DNA of 64,000 bases from Sitta carolinensis (GCA_032173965.1 JAVUNC010000005.1:43386501-43450500), one strand, 5' to 3'; positions 49,501-63,022 are shown, numbered from the stretch's first letter. The notes: a model not told the origin generated them from the sequence alone. Translations and numbers: made by a program.

Positions 49501-52500
49501 TTTCCTACACCTAGAGTAAGAGTTCTCATGGCACCAGCTGTTTCTGCATTGCAGCTGCACATGGGCTACAGAATTTTTGGCAGGGATTGTGTACAGCTGA
49601 GAAGTAGGTAGCTTCCTCAACTCCCCATCCATTGATCACTAGCTAATAGAGAGATAAGAATAAGCAGTGGCTGTGATCCCACACAGCCTTTCCAAGGGGA
49701 CCACACTCATAGTGTGTGTTCCCTTACTGTCATTTACTTACCTGTCACTTCTGGCTTGTGTCCTCTTGTGTTCTTGGGTCAGGAGGCCTCAATCACTTGA
49801 CAGACTTTGATATCACTGGAGAGGTGTGTAAGCCTTCCTGCAAGCCTGCATGTAGAACCAAGGGACACTGTCCCATCACAACCCTAGCGACTATCATGAT
49901 TTTAGCCAAATTTCCTGACGTTTAGTGTTTCTCAAAGTTCAGCCTTACAATGACAAAACCAAGTGAGATTCTCAGCTTCCATATTCTTTAGTAGTGTGAA
50001 TTTGTGATTACAAAGCTAAGAACTGTCATGAATGTCATCTGACACCTCATAAAACAGAAGACAAAATGTCACTGGTTTTAATCTCATTACTTAGGAAGGT
50101 CTGATTTGTGGCTGCTACATACAAAAATTGGCAGAAAACCCAGAAAATCCAAAATTCACATCAATGTAAAAAAACCACGAAGGAGTTAAAGAGACACAGT
50201 GCTTCCCTGGGGACCAGCAAACTTGACAGATGTTTGTTGACAGAGATGAATGTATTCATCCCTCCTCACATCCCAGACTGCGAAAGGCTGTCGAACCTTG
50301 AATGGTAAAGCTCTACAGAGAAATGTTTTGGTCAGAAGTGTTTGAGTGACAGCTCAGCACAGAATTCTGGAGGGGTGGCTGCACCTCTCCAGCCATGCAA
50401 CGAGAAACCTTGAGCACAGCTGAACAAGTGCAGCAGGAGGGAACTGAAGCAGCTTTCAGAGGAAGCACTGGGGACTCACCCAGAGTGTTGGGGATGTGAG
50501 TGAGGACACTGCCCTGGGTTACTGCCTGACCAGTACAATTCTGTTTTATTACAAGAATCTGCAATAATACCTGATTCCACTGCATTTTTTTTTCTCCTAT
50601 CTGGACCAGTTGAAGTGCACAGCCTCTACAGTGCAGCCAGTGTCATCTCTTGCAGAGATGCCTTCCTGCATGGCACATGTTTCAACACATTGCTGGTATC
50701 TATTGACATCTGTGTAAAGGGAGACCTGATGCATTGAGAAAATGAAGCTCATGCCCTCTTATGTTCAGCTGTTGAATGGTCTGGATAAGATCAAACACAT
50801 TAAAGCCTGTCAAGTTCACTTGGATGATGTGAAACGCCAACACTACGCTGTGAACTCCTGACTCTCAGGCAGTGCAGCAAGGAGTGGTGAACACAAGCTG
50901 GCAAGAAAATGTTCACCAGAAGTCGGTGGATTTCCCACAGAATAACAGGCAACAAAGGCATTTCCACTCAGCCTGAGACATTCTGTCACTTGACAGAAAT
51001 ATATTCTGAGAATATAAAACCCACAAAGAAGTTTCCATCCTGCCCAATTCGTTACTTGTTATCTTTGCTATGCTACGTTGATTCTATTTATTCTTAGGTT
51101 TCTTGCAGAGTGTTGCTCTGTTTAAGGACATTTTCCCTTCCTTTCACAGGTATTTCTTGGAAATCCTATATCTGTCACAGTTCCCTGGGGGTCAGCTTCC
51201 ACCTAAAGCCTGCCCAGATGGTCAGGACCTAACCTGCAGGGTTAAGAAATGGCTTCATACAGGGCAATGAGCAGGACAAAATGATTCTGTATGAGAACAG
51301 CCCAGGAACAATAACAGCTTATAAACAGAAAATTTGAAAGTAATACTAAAAAGTGCATCCTCAACATTGGAGGGGGGAAGGGGAACAGACAGAAAAGAAT
51401 AAGAAGCTTATTTTTGTGGAGACAAGTCATGAAGTACACTCTACGCTGTATAAGTTACTCTAGTTTTCTCTGATGCCCTTAGCTGGGATCATAACTAGAG
51501 TTAGTGAACTACCAATGTGATCCAAATTGGTAACTCCTGTGTGCCTTTAAGTAGTCTGATTCCTTCATTAAGCACAAGTAATAAATACAGAGAAACAAAA
51601 ACAAAAAACCAAAACAAAACCAACCCCCCCAAAACATAACAAAACTAAACCAAAACCAACCAAGAGAAAGTAAACCAATCCCCAGACAGTAATGTTATTT
51701 ATTGATACGCTGAGTGTGCCTCAGACAGTAATTCAATCCTTTTTAAACAGACCAACCAGCCTACTGAGTGTTATGTCACCTCTTATTTGACTGGAAACCA
51801 CATATAACCATAAGGAGAGATGCAACATTGCCAGTGAAATTAATTCTTTGATTCTATCATGATAAGAACTCTGGAAAAATGAAATCAGGGAAGAATTAAG
51901 CATTTTAAAATATTTAAAATAAAATAAAATTTATTTATTTCAGAATAAGGAGAAGATTTTCACATGTAGAAGTTTCATGTACATAAGAATTAATCAATAC
52001 TCAAAGTCCAAATATTGTAAAAGGTAAGTTCTGTGTCATGGTTCTGCTTTAGCCAAGGGAAACTAAGATAAAGAATGTTAACTTTCAATTTCTGTACAGA
52101 AAGTCCTGCTACTTGCTATCATGCCAATGTGTCCAGTTAAAACAAGAAAACTAAGTCACAAGTGTAGTGAAGCATTTTTCTGATCTAGCAATCAGCAGAT
52201 TATTGAAACCAGAAGACATAAAGCTGTGTGATGGTAATGAGCAGCCTCACTGATAAATACCCTGTCCAGATCCCATCACACCCCCTCCTGCTCTAGCCAC
52301 TGCAAGCAAATGGTGCAGCAGATCCAGCCAGTTGTTCTCTTGAACAATAAAAACAAAGAGCTTGAGCACATTTATGGGTTTTTTCTGTGGTAATATGGCC
52401 TGAGAGAGGATTTCTCTTTCACCTTGTGGATCCTAGACCACTTTTAAAAACCTAATGAAGAGTCAAGATCCTTCAGTAAGAAAGCAAAACACAGTATAAT

Positions 52501-53700
52501 ATGATTGAAAGTGAGATGCTCCATTTGACAATGTTGTACATTGCCTTGTCCTTAATGGAACAACTAAGAAGCAACTCCGAATTCAATCCATTGCAAACAT
52601 CTCTAACATGGAAGTAACAGCAAATGGTAGCAAATGAAGTCAAATGAAATAAATACAAAAATGAGCAGATGCTGATTCTTTGCCATACTTCAGAATTCAA
52701 CTGAGGCCCCAGTGGCCCGTGAGTGCAGCCACTCCTTTCATGTGAATGGGACAAGCATATTAAATATATTTTTCCCAAGCCTTTTTTTATCTGCACAGAG
52801 AATTAGCCAACACACTATTTTCTAGTCTTGACATGATAATGAAGAACTTGCTCTGCTGCACATTAGCCATAAGAAATGGGAAGAAGATATGCGTGACACA
52901 TCTTTTAATGAAGAAATAAAAAAAAGAAGTGAAAACCCATTTAGAGAGAACTCAAACGCACATGTATCATACAAGGCCATGGGGAAGGGAAGCAATTTCC
53001 CAGCTCCCTCCTCAGGATATCTTCACAGATAAGTAGTCTGCTTGCAGGAATCCTATCCATTTCATAATAATCCCTCAGGAAAGACTGTATGAAAGGCAGA
53101 TACACTCACTGGAAAGAACACATGGGTAATAGATCTCTATGCATCATTAGAAAAACAGAATATGAATCAAAGCAACTAGTAATACAACTGTATCACATCC
53201 TGGCAGCTAGACAGATGGGCTCCTAATAAGGAAATTAGAAGCAGCTGGAGTTGTCTGCCTGCACAATATTAATCCCCAAACTGTATTTTGTCACAGAACA
53301 AAGGTAGACTGACTTGCTGTACCCAGTACTCAATTCTGAAGCTTAGAGGACCCAACAGGAGTCAACAGCCTTTCATTTTCTAAAACACTCCAGTAGGCTC
53401 CTGGTTTCCTTCAAGACAGCACCTTCTCATGGTGTCCAAGAATGTCCAAGAAAGCTAAGACCCCAAAATGCAAGGTCTGGCATAAAATTACTTTGAATGC
53501 TCAAAGCAGAGCCACAGCAGGAATGTGGCAGGAGAGGTGTCCGCCCTGTGCACCTTCTCCTACAGGTGGGAGCAGAGGACAAAGGGCAGTGAGAGGAAGG
53601 ACAGGATGCACATGTGATACCCGTGCAGTCGTCCTTGTCCTTCTGCCCTCTCAAGCACACAGATAAGGAGATTAAGGGGAACAAAGGCACTTACTCTATG
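43517..53700. other. Intergenic DNA, third 10 kb of 5' flank
   Basis: Non-coding, AT-rich. Contains an A15 plus C-run tract near 46923, a CAAA run near 47570 and an A/C-rich tract at 51586. A G+C-richer stretch at 50330-50520 is unidentified. No exon recognised. Confidence 0.6.
51586..51668. repeat. A/C-rich low-complexity tract
   Basis: Irregular CAAAA/CCAAAA units with one run of Cs. Possibly a decayed simple repeat. Confidence 0.8.
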
Positions 53701-54305
53701 ACAGAATCATAGATTATTTATATTACAAAAGGCCCTTAATATCATAAAGTCCAACCATTGAACTAACACTGCACGTGCATCACTAAAACCTGTCTGGAAG
53801 TGCCACATCTACATGTCTTCTAAATACCTCCAGGGATGACAACTCAACCATTTCTCTGAGCAGGTTGTTCCAGTGTTTGGCAACCCTTTCACTGTAGAAT
53901 TTTTTTGTACTATCCAATCTAAACCTCCGCTGGTACAAGTTGAGGTTGTTTCCTCCTAACCTATTGCATCTTGCTTGAAGAGGTCAGTCCTCACCTAGCT
54001 ACACTGTCCTTTCAGGTAGTCCTAGGGAGCAATAATGTGTCCCCTGAGCCTTCTTCTCTCCAGACTAAACAATCCCAGCTCCCTCAGCCACTCCACATGG
54101 TATCTGTGCTCCAGACTCTTCACCAGCTCCATTGCCTTTCTCTGGACATGTCCAGCACTTCAATGTCCTTCTTGCAGTGAAGGGCCCAGAATTGGCCATA
54201 GGCTTTGAGGTGTGGCCTCACCAGCACCGGTACAAGGGATGACCAGTGCCCTGGTCCTGTTGGCCACACTACTGCTGATACAAGCCTTAATCAGCTGCAG
54301 TTCAA
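53701..54305 (-). mobile_element. CR1 LINE 3' fragment, about 600 bp
   Basis: Longest CR1 piece here, in reverse orientation. It starts with the CR1 tail (ACAGAATCATAGATTATTTA), then TTGTTCCAGTGTTTGGCAAC, GTTTCCTCCTAACC, CTCCCTCAGCCACTCCACA, CCATTGCCTTTCTCTGGACA and GAGGTGTGGCCTCACCAGCA. This covers the 3' UTR and the end of the region coding reverse transcriptase, with no long intact frame left. Confidence 0.93.
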
Positions 54306-54668
54306 GATGGGGATGAGGTAGCATGAGGTAAGGAAATACCTGACAGAGGGGGTACATATACATCATGTACCTACATATACAAATACCCTAGTACACAACT
54401 TCCAGAAATTTGGAAAGAAGCTGGTAAATTCAGCACACATAAGGGAAGCAGGCTGTACAGTAGGGGAAATGAGAAGTTTTATTAATTACTGAAACATCTC
54501 ACTGAAGCATAGAAATTTCACATTTATGCAATTCAGAAATGAAACACTAAAAAGAGATGATGATCTACAACAATTTTTCCCAACAAGGTTAATAATATGT
54601 TATTTATTTCCCTAAAGAGAAGAGAGATTGCCAAAACTAATTCAAAAAAGTCCCTATGCTTCAATTTA

Positions 54669-54685
54669 GTTATTTATTTATTTAG
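54669..54685. repeat. TTTA short tandem repeat
   Basis: About four TTTA units in AT-rich sequence. Confidence 0.85.
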
Positions 54686-55089
54686 TTATATGCCTCAATA
54701 ATTCGTTATTAGCCAAGTTTTGTAGGAGATTTTCTCTTCTGCTTTCCTGTGGAGGGCAGAGAGCTCAGTAATCAGAGTGGAAAACTGACCTCATAAAGGC
54801 TTCTGTTCTGTTAGCTGCAGTTCCCTGCTGAAGAAAGGCAGTTTCTTATTCTAGTGAACAACCACATCAGGATTTCAGGCCTCTGCATGAGTGACCGCAG
54901 GACACTTCTAACACGTAAATGTTAAATGTCTCTCATTTACCCATGAAGGAGGCTCATGTCCATACCCAGAGAAATGAGACTGTGATCACTATAGCTGGAG
55001 GTGCTCAGGACTGTCCTGCCTGCATTTTCACCAGATCTCTTCAAATACAACTGACTTTTATGAGTGAAGGTCACAATGTTCAGCCATAA

Positions 55090-55143
55090 ATATTGGTTGA
55101 CTGGTATCTTCATAAATCTGCACTAATTTTCCTAAAAAACAGC
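55090..55143 (+). repeat. Diverged direct repeat, copy 1
   Basis: A 54-bp segment (ATATTGGTTGACTGGTATCT at its start) matches copy 2 at 56516 at 45 of 54 positions with no gaps. Eight of the nine differences are transitions. Flanks do not match. Confidence 0.85.
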
Positions 55144-56515
55144 TTTTCACATGAATTAATTAAGCTTCATAACACTCCTGAGATTTATGTAAAGATTAGC
55201 CAGCCAGTATAGGTGAAACAATAACACATTTCATAGAAAAAAACCTTTCATTTATTATTGACACCTCTGAATACTACTAAATATTAAAAAATAATTAAAA
55301 TTAATTGCAACATCATAATGGGTTAACACCATGCTCTCACTCCCAGATATTTTTCCAAATGAAACATTTCAAGCATTTCTCTTTCTATGAAAATTTCTCC
55401 CCAGATTTTATCTTTATTTAGGGTGAATTCCCATTTGCTTTCTCTTCCTATTTCTATTCAACTTTGTGTTGACTTCCTTATTATGCATAGGCAGTAAACA
55501 TCCATATTGTAGGTAGCCTCCTGACTTCTGTTTTTCTAGTTCTGTTCCCTGATCCTTTTCTTTCTTATGTAAGTATTTTCTAAGATTCTAAAATCGCAGA
55601 TGAAAACTGCCAAAGTTTCTAATTTAGGTTTAATTACCTCTCATTCAACCTGCATCTGTAAGTAGACCAGTCTGCTCTCTTTTTAATAGATTTTAAAGTA
55701 CTAGAAGTTTCTCCTTCAGAATCAAGGACCGTATCTTCAATAGCTACATGGTTTTTCTTCACCAGGCCCAGTGAATTTTTCCATCTATAGGTGTAAAAGA
55801 AAGTAAGTTCTTTTTAATGATAGTCCTGAGAAAGAAAAAGACAAAACAGTTTCATAAGAAAAAAACTTAATGGCATTCTGCGAGTTTATGATTTCTCACA
55901 TAACAGTTTTACACCTAATCTAATCTAACCAAACTTTAGGTTTTACATCAGTCTCTATTTCTTTTTCTTACAGACCTAATATTCTGAGATTTCCCAGCAC
56001 TTTGGATTCCAACATCATTCAAAGGTCTTTGAAATATGAAGCTGCCACTTACCTAGAAAGGCTGCACAATCTGTGATTAATATTATCTGGGACTCAATGA
56101 TACTACTGCCACCAGAGGGCTAAAGTTTTACTATTTAAACAGAATATATAGGTTGAGAGAACTCAGACATTAGCTGTATGATTCAGACAACACATGTGCT
56201 AGTTTCCACCCAAAGCTTCATTAAATCAAGCTTCCTGTTGTTGGCCCTCCATAAGGCAGAAGTTTGGCTCTTTCTCAATAAGACTTGAATAGCATTTAGT
56301 TTACTGACAAATAGTTCACAAATTTCCTTACGGTGGATGTTACCTATGTGACTTGTTTGCATGCTAAGTATCTTATTTTGCTGCAGTGTAAATCCACTCC
56401 CTGGCCCACAGGCAAGGCAGGAACTTAGCATTTCAAGCTACCAGAAAGAGATATTGACCAGAGCCCTTCAGCCTGGGACTGGATCACAATCTCCACCTAA
56501 AGATAAGTTTTCTAA

Positions 56516-56569
56516 ATACTGGCTAACTGGTATCTCCATAAGTCTACACTAACTGTTCTAAAAAACAGC
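56516..56569 (+). repeat. Diverged direct repeat, copy 2
   Basis: Begins ATACTGGCTAACTGGTATCT and ends CTAAAAAACAGC like copy 1. The copies are 1426 bp apart. They may be two pieces of one unnamed dispersed repeat or a local duplication. Confidence 0.85.
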
Positions 56570-57158
56570 ATTATTTTATACTCGGCATCCTGCTGATTGA
56601 TGATGAGAAAAATAAGCTGTGCAACAAAACCCTGAACAATGTCATATCTAAAAATAGCCAGCAATTCAGAAAAGTGCAGTAATAGCACTGTAATATTGGT
56701 ACTAATTACAGGCCAACAGATTGCAGACCAGTTGCAGACCTTGGAGCTAAGAGCCGATTTCTGAAGTGTGCCAGAACAAGATGTACTCAGAAAGACAAAA
56801 CACTCTTGGATACTATCAAGAAGATAGCTGCATCAGATCAGCTTCATACTGAGATGCAAGGAGAACCTCTTAAAACATTAGTATAGCTGCAGTACCTAAT
56901 TATTTTTAATACCCCTTGATATGAACACCAGTGCCAAAGTACTTATAAATAAGAGTCAGTAATTTTCAGGGGCCAGCACTGGGCTCCACAATGCTAGACT
57001 TCCATTTATGGGATCAGGCAGGCTAAAACAAAAGCACAGTTACCAACTCATAGTACAGATCCACCTGCCACATCAGGGATCATCTTCCCAGAGCTGCTCA
57101 TTAACTACCATCAGAGCTTCAACAAGCACAGGTCAGAGTGCTCTGTAATTACAGCAAA

Positions 57159-57194
57159 GCTGCATCACCATGCACTGAATCGTGGTGATGCAGC
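57159..57194. repeat. Perfect 12-bp inverted repeat, 12-nt loop
   Basis: GCTGCATCACCA (57159-57170) and TGGTGATGCAGC (57183-57194). The stem can extend inward by a T-G wobble and a G-C pair. Confidence 0.9.
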
Positions 57195-59747
57195 ATGCAC
57201 AGAGAGGAAACGTTTAGAAGTGCCCTTCAGCACTCCTTGCACAGGAGATGAAGGGAACAGAGCTGGGAGTACCATGGGCAAGTAGAGACCCTGCAAGGGA
57301 GGAGCAGGAATGAAAAGGGAGGCTTGAATAGACCTTGAAGGTCAATTAAAGATGGGAGAGAATGGCAAAGTGCATTTGACAGGAAGCTAGGGAAAGGAGT
57401 GCTTCTGAAACACGAGAGAACGGTCAGCTCTCTCAGAGGAGGAGCAAGAGGAAAATCAAAGGCTGAGAAGGAAGCAAGATGTCACTGAAACAAGAAAGCT
57501 CCTACAATGCTTGGCTGCACCCAGGAAGAAGCACAACCTGGAACACACATTTTTTTCTGGCTGTCCACACTTCTCCCTGCCATCCTCACACTCGGGAGCA
57601 CCAAGATAAAACCTTTGTAGAAAACCCACTTGTTTTTGCCTAGGTGAGCAGGACCTGTCATGCTCTGCCATGTTTCCCAGAACAAAAAAGCGTGTCCCAG
57701 ACTTCTGCTTACTCTTGCATGGAACTTGGTCAGAGGATACCACCAAAGCAGTATTTCTGGTAGATGCTGAAGGATATGCAAAAAAATGACAATGATTAAA
57801 AAAATTATTGCATTCACCTGAATGAAGAAAATGGCACTTGCCACTGTTATTCCTCTAACATTCCAGCTGTGGTTTTCTTATTTTATAATGTCACTTTCCA
57901 GCCCCTGTACCCTGCATTTTTGCAAGGGCGTTTCTGTGGGATCATCACAATCCCACAGTTCTCAAGCTTTTCTAAAGTTATCGTAAATGTATTAGAAAAT
58001 TGCAGGGTATGATTTTAGAGAAAGGAAAATGAGATACACAAATAACAGTGCCATAATATCCACCAATTTTGGTTTCATTTTGCACAGAACTTCATACTTT
58101 CATAGCACTTAATACATTCAAAATGCATCTTAAATCAGTAAGTTTTCCAGTTGGATCACTCAGTTCTTCTACACAAATTTTCTACAGAGACAAAGTTCTC
58201 TGGAAAGCAGGAGTAGTCTGGCCTACAGAATTCCTATGTCTTTTATTTGGGAAGTCTTGGTGATTTTGTCAGCTCTGACCTAAGTTGTCCAAACATTTTT
58301 TTATGCTTAAGCTTTTTCCCAGAATTAAGGCTCCCGCCCATCTGCCTTTTGCATTCAAACCTGTTCTAGAGGTAAGTGAATGCCCAAAGAAAAGGCATCT
58401 TTGCCCTCCCCCTTCCAGGCTAGGCACACTAGCAGAGCATGCTGTGTCTCTTGGCAGCCAGCATCTCATGCCTAGCTGCCCCATAGGAACAGACATTCAC
58501 CAGCACTACATGGGTAACTTCTTCACACATAGACCAGGAAAGGACAAGGGCTGAATGGATATTTGTGTTCCTGGATTCATGTTTTAGAGCAGAGGGGAGA
58601 CTGAAGGGAAATTTGGGAGTCAAATCCCTTCCCCAAGCCTGTCAGATAGGAAGCAAAACAATCACAGACACATGTAACATGCTGCATTCCTTTAAGAACA
58701 AAAACTATTTCTGTCATGTATTACAAAAAGTTTTATTCTTTTTCCTCAAAAGAGACCAGGTCCTAGCTGCCCACCAGCCTACTGTCAAAGTCCAGCAAAC
58801 ACAGAGGACCAAACTATTTGCTTTAATCTTGCCCTCAAAATAGATTAAGCCTTTTTTCCCCCTCAAATTCTAGACAAACAATTCAGCTGAAGTCAGATAT
58901 TCTAAATTATCATCTCCACTCAGACATTTAAAGGGTTGTAAACTTATTATTATAAACCCTTCCAACACTATTCCAGCTCACATAACTTCTGCTCCACTAT
59001 CCAGATGTGTCATCAGATGAACATATCATCTGTCAGCAGAAAAATAACAAAGCCAAACTTGAAAGTTTTTAGCTCTCCTAGAGAAAATGTGAAATGGGAT
59101 CTCAGTACATCCAACAACTTAAGAATCAATATAAGATGAATGAGGAAAGGAGGGTTTTTTTGGATCAGTATCAGTTTTCAAACAGTTGACATCAGCAATT
59201 CTGCTATTTGCTATTTGTGATATTACAAAATATCACTTGTACAAAATGTAACTATACCTGCACTCTAAACAATTAGAAAGGAAATAGAGTACAGTTGGAG
59301 CTAGCCATAAATATGAAAAAGTAGATGAATAATAAAGAAATGCTAACCTTACCCCCACTCCCTTCCTGTGCCCAATAAAAGTTGAAATATGCCTAGTGGT
59401 CCTTTCTGTACTATATTTAATAGACCTTTTTCTATTACATGAATTTAAAAGGATACATTTGAATTCTGCTCATGGAAAATTTTCTCCCCTCATTGAGCAC
59501 AATGGCATATATTGAAAACAAAACCAGAACTTGCCAGTGAAAGTCATGCTTCAAATAAAGCGTTTTGTTTTTTTTTTTGTTACAAAGTAGGATATTTGCA
59601 TCTTCTAAGTGAAGTCAGAGCCATTTTCATTTTGAGTGCTGTCCTGCAAACATTCTTGCATCTATGGGACTTCGCTTCCATTAATTTCAAGTGGTAATTC
59701 TCATAAGCAGAAATTATTTATGTGGTCCTATCTACTGCTGAAACAGG

Positions 59748-59768
59748 AAAAAAAAAAAAAAAAAAAAA
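59748..59768 (+). repeat. A21 homopolymer
   Basis: Twenty-one A in a row after AAACAGG. No retroposed body recognised. Confidence 0.9.
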
Positions 59769-60510
59769 GAATATTGTGATTAGAAGTGTTAGAAGAGAGT
59801 GTGGTGCTCCCTCAGCTGTGGTCAGGACTTGGGCCATAGCCTGCCCTCAAATCACATTCAAAACTGTCTGCAGAAATCATCTCTCAATACATGAGGGGAC
59901 TCATAGCTAGCAGAGTAAGAAATGTGATTTATGGGATACAAACATGACAAGGCACCATTTACTCTCATTTCATTCCACTTCCCATCTCCTAGGTGAAAAA
60001 AAATATTCTATGCTGTCCAGTTTATTGTTGGAGAGTCAGGTTACATTAATAGCAGAGACTAACCCATCAAATCTGTATTCACTTACTCCAATTAATAAAT
60101 GTAAAGAGATACAACCCGGGATCAGAATTGGAGATAAAAACTGAATGGAAAAACATCATATAGAAAAGCGATGTTCCTCTGTCAAAGGAGGATTTATTCA
60201 TAAAACTAGGGAAAAAGAAAATTCCAAGCTGTTCAAAATAATTTCTGGAACAAGGAATTAATACAGCATGATCCATATACAAGCCTAGCAATTCAGTCAG
60301 ACTCACTGCCCCTCTTACTCATGAGGAAAACTCTTGAGAAGTGCATTGCTGAAGGGTTGACAGGTCTTACAGCTCCATGAGAGGACTCTGGTGTGGATTA
60401 AGAGTCATATTGCAAAGGTGAAGCAAATATTCTACCCAGTAAAATGCAGAATTGTTCTAAATTCCCTGAAAGAACATTTGTGGGAGGAAAATACGTCCTT
60501 GCCCCTTTTC

Positions 60511-60588
60511 TGAAAGTGCTCAAGGCTGACTGGATGAGGCTCTGAGCAATGTGGTCTAGTGGAATCCACTCTGTGATTCTATGAAACA
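60511..60588 (+). mobile_element. CR1 3' remnant with internal deletion
   Basis: AAAGTGCTCAAGGCTGACTGGATGAGG-type sequence runs through CTGAGCAATGTGGTCTAGTG, then jumps to CTGTGATTCTATGAAA. The usual CR1 middle (TGTCCCTGCCCATGGCAGG to CCCTTCCAACCC) is missing, a deletion of roughly 70 bp compared with the copy at 43304. Confidence 0.85.
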
Positions 60589-62421
60589 TAGAAAGATGAT
60601 GTAAAATTAGTATTTCCATAGTTCTTTAGAAACTGGGAGAGAAACAACTTGCCTCAGACATCACCTATCGCCAGAAATGTGTGTAAGGACAAGGAAGGGG
60701 AATTCCATTTTCAGAATATTATGGCTGTGTTTAGGTCTAAAACTAACTTCTCAGTGATCTGGAGCATGCCCTTGGCACAAGCAAGGTGGTCTCAGGTGGC
60801 CAAGGCAGAGAGCACCAACAGACTCAGGGCAGTTGTGTGCCTGCAAGGACTGTCAAGTCAAAGCAAAGCTTTGCTGATCCCCATTTCACTCCCCCTTTGC
60901 CTCATGCCTCTCCTGTCATTGAGAGACACAGATCAAGCATGGGAAATCCCTCACTGTCTTGCTTACAGCAGTGGAGAGAATCCTAAAACAAAGTATTAAG
61001 GAGGTCCAATTTGTTTAATTTTTTTTTAATGATGATGATTAATAACTTCAAGTCTCCATCTCAGTACAAAGACACAGAAGCTTGGTGCAGGCTTCTTAAT
61101 GGAAATACAGAGCTGAACAACATGTTTGTCAATTAGCAAACCCCCCAGTAAAGGGTCTGACACTTAAAGTAATGAAAGAATTATGGTAGGATCTTATTAC
61201 TCATAAGTTACAAAGCAGTGGCACTTCATGGCACAATGCATCAAACACAAAACATAATCCAGTGACTCTCTTTGCAGAGCCATGGCCTAATGCCTGATCC
61301 TACTGCTGTTCTTTATAACATGCAAGCAAAAGTTATATTAAAAAAAGCAATGGTAACAGCTGCAGTTATCTCTAATTTCAGAAGGAATGCAGGTCATTTA
61401 GTTTGGGAATGTGATTCCTTCTTCTCTCTGTGCTGCTAGGAGTTCATCCTGCCCAGAAGGTGGAAACACAAGAGGAAGGCATTGCAGCTGGTGCACAGGT
61501 TTTCACTTCTGGCAAGTATTGCTATAAAACCAAAGGAGAACTCACCCTCTCTCCTGTGCACAAGGTAACTGCTTTTTTTAAACAGCAAGGGCAGACCCTG
61601 ACCTGTGCTAGCCTGAGAAAGTGAAGGGGATACAACCTTGAAATGAACTCGATGGAAAAGCAACAATATCATGTCCTCAAAGGTTAGCTCAGGTTTTCCA
61701 AATGAGATGTACAATCTGTCAGCATGAGACGTAACTAAGAGTGAGGGTTCCAGCTGAGAGGGAGCATGAGCCTTGGGGAAGAAAGCTCAACCAAAATGTG
61801 GGACGCTTTCCTTAGGCAGCTGATGAAGGCAATGTAAAAAGAATCAAAAATACCATAGGAAAATTCAAAGTGAACTCAAAGTGATGAAGAATATGATCCA
61901 GCAGGCTATCTCTTAACATATCTAACCTAAAATCTACCAGTTTGTAAAGGCAAAAGGATCACGAAATGGAATCCAGTCTAGAAAAGACATAAGAAAGTAA
62001 CCAAAGTGCTTTAATCTTAGTTCCGCATTTTGAAAAGATATGATTCTTTTTTTCTTCAGGCCATGCATGCTATTTTTTTCCACTTCAAGTATTTGTATGT
62101 AACTTTCAGCTTAGCAGTGCGTGAAAGCAAGGGTGTGTGGCAGACATTTGGTTTTGGAGGCAATGATACCCAACCCATGCCACTACACAGAGACACACCT
62201 ATCTCTAAAAGCAGTAGCATAAAACTGAGGAAAAAGAGGAAGCAAGTCACTTTATATAATTTGTTATTTAAAAGAAAAAATCCAATCAAATTTCTTCAAG
62301 GTTTTGGGTACCTTCATGTGCTACCACAGATAAAAACCCCAAACTAAATAAAAACCCCATAATCCAAAACTATTCTAGAAACAAGAGATTTTGAATGCTG
62401 TCTGAGCACTTTCATAGCATC

Positions 62422-62498
62422 TTGATAAATTATTGATAAATTCATCAATAAATAAAATTAATTTGATAAATATTGATAAATTTATCATATTGATAAAT
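62422..62498. repeat. AT-rich array of TTGATAAAT (GATA-type motifs)
   Basis: The 9-mer TTGATAAAT occurs exactly five times (62422, 62433, 62463, 62473, 62490) in 77 bp. Each copy holds TGATAA, a match to the WGATAR motif of GATA factors. A reverse-strand TTATCA at 62482 forms a 14-bp palindrome TGATAAATTTATCA (62474-62487). It could be a decayed AT minisatellite. Confidence 0.85.
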
Positions 62499-62975
62499 TA
62501 TAAGTGCATGCAGTTACCACTACCTTCTAGAAATTGTTTATCTAGAAGACATGAAAGGATTAAAGGACTGTGATAACAAGTGCTCATACTTTTCAGTTTG
62601 CATTCTTTCAAGTAATGGAAACTGCAAAGAAAATTTTTTCAGGGACAAGGAATGCAAAATATCACTATTATTAACAACATCAACTAAATCCTGCTTCTCC
62701 AAAATGTGGACTCCATTACTCTTATGAAATTCTCTCTTTCTGCCTCCCTGTTTAACAAGTGCTACAATCAATTGGCCAAGTCATCTCAACAACGTGCAAT
62801 GCTGCCTGAAGCCTGTAACCAGGAAACAAGAAGAAAGCAGTGTTTTTTACAGCTTAGCACTGGTGTAAATTCACAAGGCCTAAGCGGTTGACACCATTAG
62901 ATTTTTAATTTTCCAGAAGACAGCTACATATATGCAGGTGGGTGTCAGAAACTTCACAACTTCCGTCTTATCTAC

Positions 62976-63022
62976 TTTTTTCCTGTCCTGACAGGAAAAA
63001 AAAAAAAAAAAAAAAAAAAAAA
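62976..63022 (+). repeat. Inverted repeat running into an A27 tract
   Basis: TTTTTTCCTGTC (62976-62987), 2-nt spacer, then GACAGGAAAAAA (62990-63001). The A run continues to 63022 (27 A from 62996). Confidence 0.9.
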
